From an uncultured Phascolarctobacterium sp. (lineage in GTDB: Bacteria > Bacillota > Negativicutes > Acidaminococcales > Acidaminococcaceae): DNA of 64,000 nt. Numbering within the stretch: the first letter of the stretch is position 1; each line of letters begins with the position of its first letter. Position numbers and translations under genes: made by a program. Positions 34,690 to 43,729 of this stretch are shown here, piece after piece. The stretch is from assembly GCF_937920985.1 (NCBI RefSeq), contig NZ_CALDXR010000033.1:1-64000 (forward strand). The letters run 5' to 3'. Under the pieces are notes generated by a model that saw nothing but the letters and a program-made list of their open reading frames with translations, had not been told where the DNA came from and did no database searches.

Positions 34690-35520
34690 ATGAAGAAGAT
34701 TACTAAACTTTTACTGACCGTTGCGCTTTGCGCACTGACCATCATCGCCGCAGGCTGCGGTGGTGACAACAAGGCAACCGACAAAAAGGCTGACCCGAAC
34801 GCACCTGTTAAAATCGGCGTAACTGCAGGTCCGCACGCTGAAATCATGGACAACGTTAAAAAGCTGGCTGAAAAACAAGGCCTGAAAATTGAGGTTGTCG
34901 AATTCTCCGACTATGTAACCCCGAACGTATCCCTGGCACAGGGCGAGCTGTTTGCCAACTCTATGCAACATGCTCCGTATCTGGCAGCAACTCTGAAAAA
35001 AGAGCCTAAATTCGAGCTGGTTGAAGCTTTCAAAACCGTAAACTTCCCGATGGCTATCTATTCCACCAAATACAAAAAGGTTGAGGATATCCCGGCAGGC
35101 GCAACCATCGGCATTCCTAACGATCCGTCCAACGGTGCACGCGCACTTCTGGTTCTGGCTGACAAAGGCTTCATCGAAGTTAAGGATAAAAACGATGTTT
35201 CCACCTCTGTAGCAAGCATCACCAAAAATCCGAAAAACTACAAGATTCAGGAGCTAGACGCTGCTTCTATTCCTAAAGCAATGGGTGACCTTGATATTGC
35301 CGTAATCAATGCCAACTATGCACTGGTTGCCAAGCTGAATCCGTCCAAAGACAGCCTGCTGGTTGAACGCGCTGATAACCCGTTTGTCAACATCTTCGTA
35401 ACCACCAAGGCTAACGAAAAGGATCCGCGTATGGAACAGCTGAAAAAGATTTATACCTCTGCTGAAAATAAAAAATTCATTGAGGATCACTTCAAAGGCT
35501 CCATTACTCCGGCATTCTGA
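34690..35520 (+). CDS. metQ: Methionine-binding lipoprotein
   Basis: A 276-aa NlpA/MetQ-family solute-binding lipoprotein. The signal peptide ends in a lipobox (TIIAAGC, lipidated Cys at residue 23). The mature protein begins GGDNKATDKK and carries family motifs KIGVTAGPHAEI and FANSMQHAPYL. It captures methionine outside the membrane for MetNI. GGGAGG lies 9 nt before the ATG. Confidence 0.96.
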   Translation: MKKITKLLLTVALCALTIIAAGCGGDNKATDKKADPNAPVKIGVTAGPHAEIMDNVKKLAEKQGLKIEVVEFSDYVTPNVSLAQGELFANSMQHAPYLAATLKKEPKFELVEAFKTVNFPMAIYSTKYKKVEDIPAGATIGIPNDPSNGARALLVLADKGFIEVKDKNDVSTSVASITKNPKNYKIQELDAASIPKAMGDLDIAVINANYALVAKLNPSKDSLLVERADNPFVNIFVTTKANEKDPRMEQLKKIYTSAENKKFIEDHFKGSITPAF

Positions 35521-35540
35521 TTTGTCAAAGTATAACATGA

Positions 35541-35574
35541 AGTCCTCGCAGCCTTCCTGCGAGGGCTTTTTCTT
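35541..35574 (+). terminator. Terminator of the metNIQ operon
   Basis: CCTCGCAG and CTGCGAGG pair around a short loop and a T run follows. Confidence 0.88.
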
Positions 35575-35613
35575 ACCCATCCGTAAATTCCCAAAAAATT
35601 TTGCGTTTAGCAC

Positions 35614-35642
35614 TTTACAAATTTAGCATACTAAAGTATAAT
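35614..35642 (+). promoter_or_regulatory. Promoter of the polar amino acid ABC operon
   Basis: TTTACA (35614-35619) and TATAAT (35637-35642) are 17 bp apart, 42 nt upstream of the binding-protein start. Confidence 0.75.
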
Positions 35643-35684
35643 GGGTACATAGTTAAATGCTAATTAACAAATGAGGTGTGGAAA

Positions 35685-36461
35685 ATGAAAAAATTAGTTG
35701 CTTTAGTAATGGGCCTGATGATGATGCTCATGATGGTTGCCGGTTGCGGCAGCGATGGCCCGAAAAAAATGGTAATCGGCCTGGACGATAACTTCGCTCC
35801 TATGGGTTACCGCAATGAAAAGAATGAAATCGTCGGCATGGATATCGATCTTGCACGCGAAGCCTGCAAGCGTGCCGGCATGGAAGTAGAATTCAAACCT
35901 ATCGACTGGGGTGCAAAGGAAGCAGAGCTCAAATCCAAACGCATTGATGCCATCTGGAACTGCTTCACCGTTAACCCGGACCGTGAAAAGGTCTATGGCA
36001 TGTCCAAGCCTTACATCACCAACTCCCAGCTGATTGTTGTTCCTAAGGATTCTCCGATTAAAACTATTGCAGATTTAAAAGGTAAAGTCGTAGCAGTGCA
36101 GGATGACAGCACCGGCTCTTACCTCCTCGAGCAGCCTGCACACAAAGAGCTGGCAGCTTCCATGAAGGAAGTTCGCAAATATCCCGACTTCGCAGCTATT
36201 TACATGGAAATAGACAACAAACGTGTTGATGCTGCTATCGTAGACGCAGTTCTTGCTCGCGGCTATTATGACAAAAAGAAACCCGGTGCCTACAGAATTC
36301 TTGAACAGACCATGGGAGATGAGGTTGTAGCAGTTGCCTTCCGTAAGGATGATAAAGACTTCAAAGACCGCATCGACAAAGCTATGGACGAAATGAAAAA
36401 AGACGGTACCTGCAAAAAGATTTCCGAAAAATGGATGGGCGCAGATATCACAAAATATTAA
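35685..36461 (+). CDS. Amino acid ABC transporter substrate-binding lipoprotein
   Basis: A 258-aa family 3 solute-binding protein. A signal peptide with lipobox VAGC is followed by the SBP_bac_3 domain (VIGLDDNFAPMGYRNE, IDLAREACKRAGMEVEF). The ligand class is polar amino acids, but glutamine, cystine, histidine and others cannot be separated by eye. The start at 35685 has GAGGTG 6 nt upstream. It heads a three-gene operon next to metNIQ, so a sulfur amino acid such as cystine is one possibility. Confidence 0.92.
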   Translation: MKKLVALVMGLMMMLMMVAGCGSDGPKKMVIGLDDNFAPMGYRNEKNEIVGMDIDLAREACKRAGMEVEFKPIDWGAKEAELKSKRIDAIWNCFTVNPDREKVYGMSKPYITNSQLIVVPKDSPIKTIADLKGKVVAVQDDSTGSYLLEQPAHKELAASMKEVRKYPDFAAIYMEIDNKRVDAAIVDAVLARGYYDKKKPGAYRILEQTMGDEVVAVAFRKDDKDFKDRIDKAMDEMKKDGTCKKISEKWMGADITKY

Positions 36462-36476
36462 TTTGTTATCACTTGA

Positions 36477-36501
36477 GGGCTGTCGCATTTAGCGGCAGCC
36501 C
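36477..36501 (+). other. Intercistronic stem-loop after the binding-protein gene
   Basis: GGGCTGTCGC pairs with GCGGCAGCCC (one G-U) around ATTTA, without a T run. It is probably an mRNA-stabilising or attenuating hairpin that raises binding protein over permease. Confidence 0.6.
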
Positions 36502-36531
36502 ATATTATAATTATATGGAGAGAAATAGTTT

Positions 36532-37176
36532 ATGGATTACGTTTTAAATATCATTCCTCAGATGATCGATGGTTGCCTGGTATCATTTCAAGTTTTTATT
36601 ATTACCATCGTCCTGAGCATTCCTTTGGGCATTCTGCTCAGCCTTGGCCGTGTTTCCGGCATTAAACCCCTACAGGCCCTCATCGGCGGCTACGTTTGGA
36701 TTCTGCGTGGCTCCCCGCTGATGCTGCAGATTTTCTTCGTTTACTTCGTACTGCCGTCCGTAGGCATTCGCCTGCCGGACTTTGAATCGGCCATCGTAGC
36801 CTTTGTATTAAACTACGCTGCCTACTTCTGTGAAATTTTCCGCGCCGGCATTCAGGCAATTCCTGCAGGCCAATACGAAGCAGCGCACACTTTGGGCATG
36901 AACTACGTGCAGACCATGCGCCGCATTATTCTGCCGCAGGTTATCCGCATTATCCTGCCGCCTATCAGCAACGAAACCATTACTCTGGTAAAGGATACCT
37001 CCTTGGTATACGTTCTGGCGATGAACGATCTGATGCGTACCGCACGTAATCTGGTACAGCGCGACTTTTCTATTACCCCCTTCATCGTTGCAGCTGTCTT
37101 CTACCTGCTGGCAACTCTGATTTTAACCCTTGTTTTTGAACGTCTGGAAAAACGCTTCTCCAGATATGACCAATAG
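36532..37176 (+). CDS. Amino acid ABC transporter permease
   Basis: A 214-aa HisM/GlnP-type permease with about five helices. The N-terminal QxxxxG region and EAA loop (GQYEAAHTLGMNYVQTMRRI) contact the ATPase. Single permease genes of this family work as homodimers. It is cotranscribed with the binding protein and ATPase genes. Confidence 0.94.
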   Translation: MDYVLNIIPQMIDGCLVSFQVFIITIVLSIPLGILLSLGRVSGIKPLQALIGGYVWILRGSPLMLQIFFVYFVLPSVGIRLPDFESAIVAFVLNYAAYFCEIFRAGIQAIPAGQYEAAHTLGMNYVQTMRRIILPQVIRIILPPISNETITLVKDTSLVYVLAMNDLMRTARNLVQRDFSITPFIVAAVFYLLATLILTLVFERLEKRFSRYDQ

Positions 37177-37190
37177 GAGGAGTAACCACC

Positions 37191-37952
37191 ATGACAACTA
37201 AAATCAAAGCAACCAATATCTGGAAAAAATTCAATAACTTGGAAGTACTCAAGGGCATTGACCTGGAAGTAAATGAGGGCGAAGTTGTTGCCGTTATCGG
37301 CCCTTCCGGTGGTGGCAAGAGCACCCTGCTGCGCTGCCTCAACAAGCTGGAAACAATCGACAAAGGCAGCATCACCATCGACGGCGAAGAGCTGTGCCGT
37401 GAAACCTCCAGTGGTACGGAATATGTCAAGAATAATGACGTGCGCCGCATCGCCTGCAAAATGGGCATGGTATTCCAGCAGTTCAACCTTTTTCCGCATA
37501 TGACTGTTCTGGAAAATCTTATTGAAGCACCTGTCAACGTACAAAAGCGCGATAAAGCAGAAGTAATCAAGGAAGCAGAGGTTTTGCTGGCGAAGGTCGG
37601 ACTTTCCGACAAGCGCGATGTTTATCCGCGTAAGCTCAGCGGCGGCCAGCAGCAGCGTGTAGCTATCGCCCGCGCTCTGGCAATGAAGCCTGCCATCATG
37701 CTCTTTGACGAGCCTACCTCTTCTCTGGACCCGGAGCTGACCGGTGAGGTTTTGCGTACCATGCGCGAGCTGGCAGACGAAAAAATGACCATGGTAGTCG
37801 TAACACATGAAATGGGCTTTGCCCGTGAGGTTGCTACCAAGGTTGTTTTCATGGCTGACGGTCATGTGCAGGAGCAGGGCCGTCCGGAAGAAATTTTTGT
37901 TAACCCTAAAAACGAACGTCTGAAATCCTTCTTAAAAGTAATTTTAAAGTAA
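37191..37952 (+). CDS. Amino acid ABC transporter ATP-binding protein
   Basis: A 253-aa GlnQ-type ATPase. Walker A is GPSGGGKST, the Q-loop VFQQFNLFPH, the signature LSGGQQQR, Walker B IMLFDEPTSSLD and the H-loop VVTHEMGFA. It is the last gene of the polar amino acid uptake operon, with GGAGG before its ATG. Confidence 0.96.
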   Translation: MTTKIKATNIWKKFNNLEVLKGIDLEVNEGEVVAVIGPSGGGKSTLLRCLNKLETIDKGSITIDGEELCRETSSGTEYVKNNDVRRIACKMGMVFQQFNLFPHMTVLENLIEAPVNVQKRDKAEVIKEAEVLLAKVGLSDKRDVYPRKLSGGQQQRVAIARALAMKPAIMLFDEPTSSLDPELTGEVLRTMRELADEKMTMVVVTHEMGFAREVATKVVFMADGHVQEQGRPEEIFVNPKNERLKSFLKVILK

Positions 37953-38075
37953 TCAGATAAAGGTTTCTAAATTAATTCACAGATTACACCTACCTTTGTC
38001 ATATATGTTTGTTACAATAATACTCGAGGATGAAAGGAACCTATTGAACAAGGCAAGCAAAGAAAGGTGATTTCA

Positions 38076-38315
38076 ATGCACGTTAAAATTCTTGGCCCCA
38101 TGACTAAGCAGGCAGAGCTGCTACTGCAGAATACTGCTATTGCTTTAAAGAAGCTCAAGGTTAAGGCTGAGTTTGAAAAAGTTTCCGAATTCCAAAAGGT
38201 AGTAGCCTATGGAGTTATGGCCTTCCCCGCTTTAGTCATCGACGAAAAGTTAGTTGCTGTCGGCAGCACGCTTTCGGTAGATGAAGCCATGACTCTTATA
38301 AAGCAACTCTCCTAA
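38076..38315 (+). CDS. Cysteine-less thioredoxin-fold (redox-active disulfide protein 2-like) protein
   Basis: A 79-aa protein matching the small thioredoxin_3 family along its length (HVKILGPM, AYGVMAFPALVIDEKLVAVG, a cis-Pro in FPAL). Where the family has a CxxC active site (ILGxGCPKC), this sequence reads ILGPMTKQAELL, with no cysteine anywhere. It cannot act as a dithiol oxidoreductase and may be a binding or scaffold derivative. It is a monocistronic gene with its own terminator. The start at 38076 has AAAGGTG upstream. Confidence 0.8.
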   Translation: MHVKILGPMTKQAELLLQNTAIALKKLKVKAEFEKVSEFQKVVAYGVMAFPALVIDEKLVAVGSTLSVDEAMTLIKQLS

Positions 38316-38344
38316 ACATATCTTTTCATCATACACCTCTCCTT

Positions 38345-38389
38345 AAATACACCGCACTGTCCGAAATGTGCGGTGTATTTTTTTATTTT
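38345..38389 (+). terminator. Terminator of the thioredoxin-fold gene
   Basis: AATACACCGCAC pairs with GTGCGGTGTATT around a 10-nt loop, followed by a T run. Confidence 0.9.
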
Positions 38390-38535
38390 GAAAGCATTTT
38401 GATTAATGTAAAATTTATGTAAAGTTCCTTACGCACTTTTAACATCATAAAATTTCGAGTATAATAAGTATAGGTATATGCTGTTTTTACAGCAATCATG
38501 GATGCATACAAATTAAAAAAGGGGACTTATTTTTT

Positions 38536-40143
38536 ATGCTTGCTTATTTCTTGGCATTTTTAGGCGGTATCGCCTTATTTATGTATGGTATGCAGCTGAT
38601 GGGTGACGGTCTGCAAAAGGCTGCCGGCGCCAAGCTGCAAAAGATTTTAGAGGCCATGACCGGTGTGCTCGCCATGGGCATTCTGTTGGGCGCAGTTGTT
38701 ACTGCAGTGCTGCAGGCCAGCGGTGCTACCACCGTTATGACCGTAGGCCTGGTAAATGCGGGCCTGCTCACACTGAAGCAGGGCTTCGGCATTATCATGG
38801 GTGCCAACATCGGTACTACTATGACGGCACAGCTCATCGCCTTCAAGCTTTCCGATTATATCACGATTTTAATCTTCATCGGCTTTTTGATGCAGCTGCT
38901 GGCGAGAAAAAGCCGCACAAAATATCTTGGTCAGGTTATGCTGGGCTTCGGTATTTTGATGCTGGGCATGGATATGATGGGCAAGGCGGTTATGCCTCTG
39001 CGTAACTATCCTGGCTTTGTACATTTCATCGAGGTTTTCTCCAGCAATCCTCTGCTGGGCATCGGTATCGGTATGATTATGACTGTACTGATTCAGTCCA
39101 GCAGTGCTACCATCGGTATTCTTATCGCCATGGCCGGTCAGGGCCTTATTCCGCTGGAAGGCGCGATTCCTGTACTGCTCGGCGACAACATCGGTACCTG
39201 TATTACTGCTGTACTCGCTTCGCTGCGTGCTAACCTTACAGCTAAGCGTGTAGCTGCAGCTCACGTAATGTTCAACGTCATCGGCAGTATAATTTTCGTA
39301 ATCTTTATGCCGTTCTTCATTAAGTTCGTGTTAATCGTATCGCCTGATGGCGACATCGCGCGTCAGATTGCGAATGCGCACTCGGCGTTCAACATTTTGA
39401 ACACATTGCTCTTTATGCCCTTTGTCAACCCTTTCATCAAGCTGGTAGAAAAGATTGTGCCGGGCAAGGCAGAAATCATCTCCATGCGCCCTGTTTATCT
39501 TGACAAAAACATGCTGAACACTCCCTCTATCGCTATCAGCCTTGCTGTCAAAGAGGTTGTGCGTATGGGCGAGCTGGCACGCAAGGACGTGCGTCTAGGC
39601 ATGGAGGCTATTCAAAGCTTTGATGCCAACAAGGTAAAATATGTTCTGGAGCACGAGCCTGTTGTCGATGCGTTGGAACGAGATATTACCGACTATCTGA
39701 CGCAGATGAGCTCCTCTGAAATGAGCGAAAGCCTGACGACACGCCACACCGGTCTTTTGCACGCCTGCACGGATATCGAACGTATCGGTGACCATGGTGA
39801 AACATTGGCTAAACGCGCACGCAAGCTTGTTGAGGAGGATGTAGTTTTCTCCGATGAGGCTAAGGCCGAGTTGCTGCAGCTCAGCGAAATGGTACTGCGT
39901 GCCTCCGGACGTTCATTAGAAGCACTGGAGAAAAACGATAAGGTTATTGCGGAAGACGCTGTACGTCTGTGCCGTGAGGTTAAGCAATACCAGAAGGAAA
40001 TCCGTAAGAATCACATCACGCGCCTTAACGAGCACATCTGCAATCCGACTGCCGGCTTCGTCATGATGGAGCTGCTGATTAATATGAAGCGTGTATCCGA
40101 TCATTCCAAAAACATTGCCCAGCTGGTGCAGGGAACCTTCTAA
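38536..40143 (+). CDS. Na/Pi cotransporter family protein with PhoU-like domain
   Basis: A 535-aa protein. Two inverted Na_Pi_cotrans repeats (about 1-300) carry the QSSSA-type motifs (LQASGATTVMTVG and LIQSSSATIGI). The C-terminal half (about 340-535) is a PhoU-like helical domain (IERIGDHGETLAKRA and MKRVSDHSKNIAQ). It probably takes up phosphate with Na+, and the PhoU-like part may sense or regulate. It would use the Na+ gradient that the Mrp antiporter helps set. It is monocistronic, with a terminator after it. Confidence 0.92.
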   Translation: MLAYFLAFLGGIALFMYGMQLMGDGLQKAAGAKLQKILEAMTGVLAMGILLGAVVTAVLQASGATTVMTVGLVNAGLLTLKQGFGIIMGANIGTTMTAQLIAFKLSDYITILIFIGFLMQLLARKSRTKYLGQVMLGFGILMLGMDMMGKAVMPLRNYPGFVHFIEVFSSNPLLGIGIGMIMTVLIQSSSATIGILIAMAGQGLIPLEGAIPVLLGDNIGTCITAVLASLRANLTAKRVAAAHVMFNVIGSIIFVIFMPFFIKFVLIVSPDGDIARQIANAHSAFNILNTLLFMPFVNPFIKLVEKIVPGKAEIISMRPVYLDKNMLNTPSIAISLAVKEVVRMGELARKDVRLGMEAIQSFDANKVKYVLEHEPVVDALERDITDYLTQMSSSEMSESLTTRHTGLLHACTDIERIGDHGETLAKRARKLVEEDVVFSDEAKAELLQLSEMVLRASGRSLEALEKNDKVIAEDAVRLCREVKQYQKEIRKNHITRLNEHICNPTAGFVMMELLINMKRVSDHSKNIAQLVQGTF

Positions 40144-40159
40144 AAACTATAAAATCATC

Positions 40160-40204
40160 AAGCATACAGACTACCACTAAGCATAGTCTGTATGCTTTTC
40201 TTTT
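40160..40204 (+). terminator. Terminator of the Na/Pi transporter gene
   Basis: AAGCATACAGACTA pairs perfectly with TAGTCTGTATGCTT, followed by a T-rich tail. Confidence 0.9.
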
Positions 40205-40275
40205 GCGTAAAATTATCGCTGAGCTGGCAGGCATCTATATAATTAAGGCACACTTTTTCATACGCGCCTCTAAAA

Positions 40276-40320
40276 TTACTCAAGTATACTTTAGTAAATC
40301 GTACTTGAGTAAATTTACTC
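40276..40320. promoter_or_regulatory. Cluster of TACTTGAGTA-type palindromes
   Basis: TTACT-CA-AGTATACT-TT-AGTAA (40276-40297) and GAGTAAATTTACTC (40307-40320) are adjacent palindromes. They share the half-site ACTCAAGTA/TACTTGAGT in both orientations. They lie in a 630-bp gene-free region and look like a multi-site operator. No regulator gene is next to them. Confidence 0.45.
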
Positions 40321-40449
40321 GAAGTGCCGCAACCCCTGCTCGCCTAAAACAATAATATAATTACAACAGCCTTATCATTACAAGCCTATATTAATACACT
40401 TATAAAATCACAACTTTTTCACAAAATCTTTGCTATAATTTAGATAAGC

Positions 40450-40494
40450 AAGGACTGCGCTTCCGACTGCTACAGTCTTAGCGCAGTCCTTTTG
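40450..40494 (+). terminator. Terminator-like hairpin in the gene-free region
   Basis: AGGACTGCGCT pairs with AGCGCAGTCCT, with a nested GACTG/CAGTC hairpin and TTTT after it. TATAAT lies at about 40436-40441, too close to serve as its promoter. It probably ends a short transcript from farther upstream, a candidate small RNA. Confidence 0.6.
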
Positions 40495-40501
40495 TTATGC
40501 G

Positions 40502-40530
40502 TAGAGCCACATATGGCTTTACGGTTTTTT
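40502..40530 (+). terminator. Second hairpin with T run
   Basis: TAGAGCCA-CATA-TGGCTTTA is followed shortly by TTTTTT. With the hairpin at 40450 it makes a double terminator before the activase genes. The remaining bases to 40776 are AT-rich, without a recognisable feature. Confidence 0.55.
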
Positions 40531-40776
40531 ATTATATTTATTACTAAAAAGTTTTTTATCATGTACATGCTTAGCAAATATATGCTACATATTGAACACA
40601 ATAAAAGTAAACCACAAGGTTTCACACTTTTTTTACTTTAAATATTGTTGGCACCTTTTACTAATTACAGCTAAAGTATTACAATATAAACTGAGGAATT
40701 TTCAGCCTAGATTATAAAAAAGAATGTGAACAGGCATCAGGCACCAGTCTGAAAGTCATATTCGCAGGAGGTTACT

Positions 40777-43716
40777 ATGCAGATAGGATTAGATGTTGGC
40801 AGTACTACCATTAAAATCGCCGTACTCGACGATGCGGGCAATCTGCTATTCCATAAATACGAAAGACATTACAGCCAGATAGCAGAAAAAATTCTGGCCT
40901 TACATAAAGAATTGATGACTAAATTCCCTACCTTGCATAGCGCACGTCTAGCCATCAGCGGCAGCGGCGGTATCGGTGTAGCGGACAGCTGCGGACTGCA
41001 GTTTGTGCAGGAGGTTTTTGCGGAAAAAATCTGCGCCGAAAAGCTCAATCCCGGAACCGACGCCGTTATCGAATTAGGTGGCGAGGATGCCAAAATTCTC
41101 TTCTTAGGCCGCCATTTTGATGCGCGCATGAACGACAGCTGCGCCGGCGGCACTGGCGCCTTCATCGATCAGATGGCTTCCCTGCTGAATGTAGAAACAC
41201 CCCAAATGAACGAGCTGGCACAGCAGGCACAGAACACATACACCATTGCCAGCCGTTGCGGCGTTTTTGCCAAGAGCGATATTCAACCGCTACTAAATCA
41301 GGGAGCAGAAAAAAGCGACCTGGCAGCCAGCATCTTTCACGCTGTAGCCAGCCAGGCCATCACAGGTCTTGCCAAAGGCCGTCCCATCAGCGGCAATGTG
41401 CTGTATCTTGGCGGACCGCTCACCTTTATGAGCTGTCTGCGTGATGCCTTTGACAGTATTCTGAATATCAAGGGCATCTGCCCGGAAAACAGTCTGCTTT
41501 ATGTAGCAATGGGTGCAGCCTTCTGCGCCGAGCATGAGGTGGATCTTACCACGCTGCCCGACAAACTGCAGACAGCAGCAGCACAGCACAGCTTTGAGCA
41601 TCTGCCGCCGCTTTTTAAAAACGAAGGTGAATATACTGTTTTCAAGATGCGTCACTCTAAAGAAAGTGTCGCTATAGGTACCCCTGCGGAGGCTGGCGAA
41701 GCCTTTATCGGTATCGATTCCGGCAGCACGACTATTAAAATCGCTGTTATGAGTCCTGACGGCAAATTGCTTGATTCCTTCTACCAAAGCAATAAGGGTA
41801 ATCCTGTTGTTGCCGTCCGCAATTATCTTACCGATTTCTACACAAAATATCCTAACTGCCACCTGTTGGCAGGTGCAGTCACCGGCTACGGCGAGGAACT
41901 GATTCGCCACGGCTTTGGTGTTGACTATGGTATCGTAGAAACCATGGCGCACTTTTATGCTGCCCAATATCTGGAGCCGGAGGTAGACTTTATTCTCGAT
42001 ATCGGCGGCCAGGATATGAAGTGCCTGAAAATCCACAACGGCGCTATCGACAACATCTTTCTGAACGAAGCCTGCTCCAGCGGCTGCGGCAGCTTTTTGC
42101 AGACCTTTGCCGAAATTCTAGGCTACACAGCCGAGCAGTTCGCACAAATCGGTCTTAAAGCAGATATGCCGGTAGATTTAGGCAGCCGCTGCACCGTGTT
42201 TATGAACAGCAGCGTCAAGCAGGCCCAAAAGGACGGTGCCTCCGTTGCCAACATCAGCGCCGGTCTGTCCATTAGCATCGTAAAAAACGCTTTATATAAG
42301 GTTATCCGTCCGGCCAGCAAGGAGGCCATCGGCAAGCACATCGTTGTTCAGGGAGGCACCTTCCTCAATGACTGCGTGCTGCGCGCCTTTGAGCAGGAGA
42401 TGGATTTGAACGTTATCCGTCCCAACATTGCCGGCCTTATGGGAGCCTACGGCGCTGCCCTGTACGCACAACGCCGCTACAAGGATGCACCGCATCAGAC
42501 AACGCTGCTTAACCTGCAGCAGTTGGGTGAATTCGTCCACACAGTCAAGGGCATGACCTGCGGCCTGTGCAATAACCATTGCCATCTCACTGTTAACACC
42601 TTTGCCGGCGGCAAACGCTTTATCAGTGGCAACCGCTGCGAGCGCCCCATCACCCACATGGCACCCAAGGATGAGCTGAACCTGTACCGCCAGAAGCTGC
42701 AGCTGCTCAAGGAATTGCCTGTTAACGAAACACCTAAACGCGGCATTATGGGTATACCTATGGGCCTGAATATGTATGAGCTGCTCCCCTTCTGGAACGC
42801 CTTACTCTCCAGCCTGGGCTTCAAGGTTGTCCATAGTCCGATTGAAGATAAAACTATTTACCGTCTTGGTCAGGGAACGATCCCCAGCGACACCGTCTGC
42901 TATCCGGCCAAGCTGATGCACGGCCATATCAAATGGCTGCTGCAGCAGGGAATCACCAATATCTTCTATCCCTGCATGACCTACAATATAGATGAACAGG
43001 GCACGGAAAACTGCTATAATTGCCCTGTTGTAGCCTACTATCCAGAAGTGCTGCACGCCAATGTCCGTGATTTGAATAAGCCCGAAATACATTTCTTCTA
43101 TGATTATCTTGGCCTGCTCCATAAAAAGAAGCTGGTCAAAAAACTACAGGAAATGTTTGCCAAGGCCTACCCGGATATCACCAAGGAAGAAATCCGCAAG
43201 GCTGTTGACGCTGCCTTCACTGCCTTTTATGAATATGAAGCGCAGGTCAAGACAAGAGGACAGCAAATCATCAGCAAAGCACGCGAACTGCATAAGCCTA
43301 TCGTTGTACTAGCAGGCCGTCCCTATCACATCGACCCCAAGGTCAACCACAGCATCGACCGCCTGATTACCAACATGGGCGCTGCCCTCGTCAGTGAGGA
43401 TGCCGTAAGCAGTCATATCAAGACCAAGGAGCTCAACCGCGATTTGCAGGTGCTCAACCAATGGACCTATCACGGCCGCCTGTATGCGGCAGCCGAATAT
43501 GTTGCCCAAAATCCTGATATGCATCTGATTCAGCTCGTCAGCTTCGGTTGCGGCTGCGATGCGATTACGGCCGATGAATGCCGCCGCCTCCTCGAAGAAC
43601 GCGGACGCATCTATACACAAATAAAAATAGACGATATCGACAACCTTGGTGCTGCCAAAATCCGCATCCGCAGTCTGTTCTCCGCAGCCCAGCTTTTCGA
43701 TATAGATAATCATTAA
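40777..43716 (+). CDS. 2-Hydroxyacyl-CoA dehydratase activase-like protein (double ASKHA plus DUF2229)
   Basis: A 979-aa protein with two BadF/BadG/BcrA/BcrD ATPase domains of the ASKHA fold. The first (about 1-250) has LDVGSTTIKIA and DSCAGGTGAFIDQ; the second (about 315-570) has IDSGSTTIKIA, DIGGQDMKCLKI and EACSSGCGSF. The cysteines of those loops would hold a bridging [4Fe-4S] cluster. A Cys-rich linker (CGLCNNHCHL) leads to a DUF2229-type domain (about 655-970). Related activases pump an electron into 2-hydroxyacyl-CoA dehydratases at the cost of ATP. The client enzyme of this large form is not established. The next gene supplies what is the C-terminal part in fused homologues. Confidence 0.88.
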   Translation: MQIGLDVGSTTIKIAVLDDAGNLLFHKYERHYSQIAEKILALHKELMTKFPTLHSARLAISGSGGIGVADSCGLQFVQEVFAEKICAEKLNPGTDAVIELGGEDAKILFLGRHFDARMNDSCAGGTGAFIDQMASLLNVETPQMNELAQQAQNTYTIASRCGVFAKSDIQPLLNQGAEKSDLAASIFHAVASQAITGLAKGRPISGNVLYLGGPLTFMSCLRDAFDSILNIKGICPENSLLYVAMGAAFCAEHEVDLTTLPDKLQTAAAQHSFEHLPPLFKNEGEYTVFKMRHSKESVAIGTPAEAGEAFIGIDSGSTTIKIAVMSPDGKLLDSFYQSNKGNPVVAVRNYLTDFYTKYPNCHLLAGAVTGYGEELIRHGFGVDYGIVETMAHFYAAQYLEPEVDFILDIGGQDMKCLKIHNGAIDNIFLNEACSSGCGSFLQTFAEILGYTAEQFAQIGLKADMPVDLGSRCTVFMNSSVKQAQKDGASVANISAGLSISIVKNALYKVIRPASKEAIGKHIVVQGGTFLNDCVLRAFEQEMDLNVIRPNIAGLMGAYGAALYAQRRYKDAPHQTTLLNLQQLGEFVHTVKGMTCGLCNNHCHLTVNTFAGGKRFISGNRCERPITHMAPKDELNLYRQKLQLLKELPVNETPKRGIMGIPMGLNMYELLPFWNALLSSLGFKVVHSPIEDKTIYRLGQGTIPSDTVCYPAKLMHGHIKWLLQQGITNIFYPCMTYNIDEQGTENCYNCPVVAYYPEVLHANVRDLNKPEIHFFYDYLGLLHKKKLVKKLQEMFAKAYPDITKEEIRKAVDAAFTAFYEYEAQVKTRGQQIISKARELHKPIVVLAGRPYHIDPKVNHSIDRLITNMGAALVSEDAVSSHIKTKELNRDLQVLNQWTYHGRLYAAAEYVAQNPDMHLIQLVSFGCGCDAITADECRRLLEERGRIYTQIKIDDIDNLGAAKIRIRSLFSAAQLFDIDNH

Positions 43717-43729
43717 AGGAGATTTGCAT

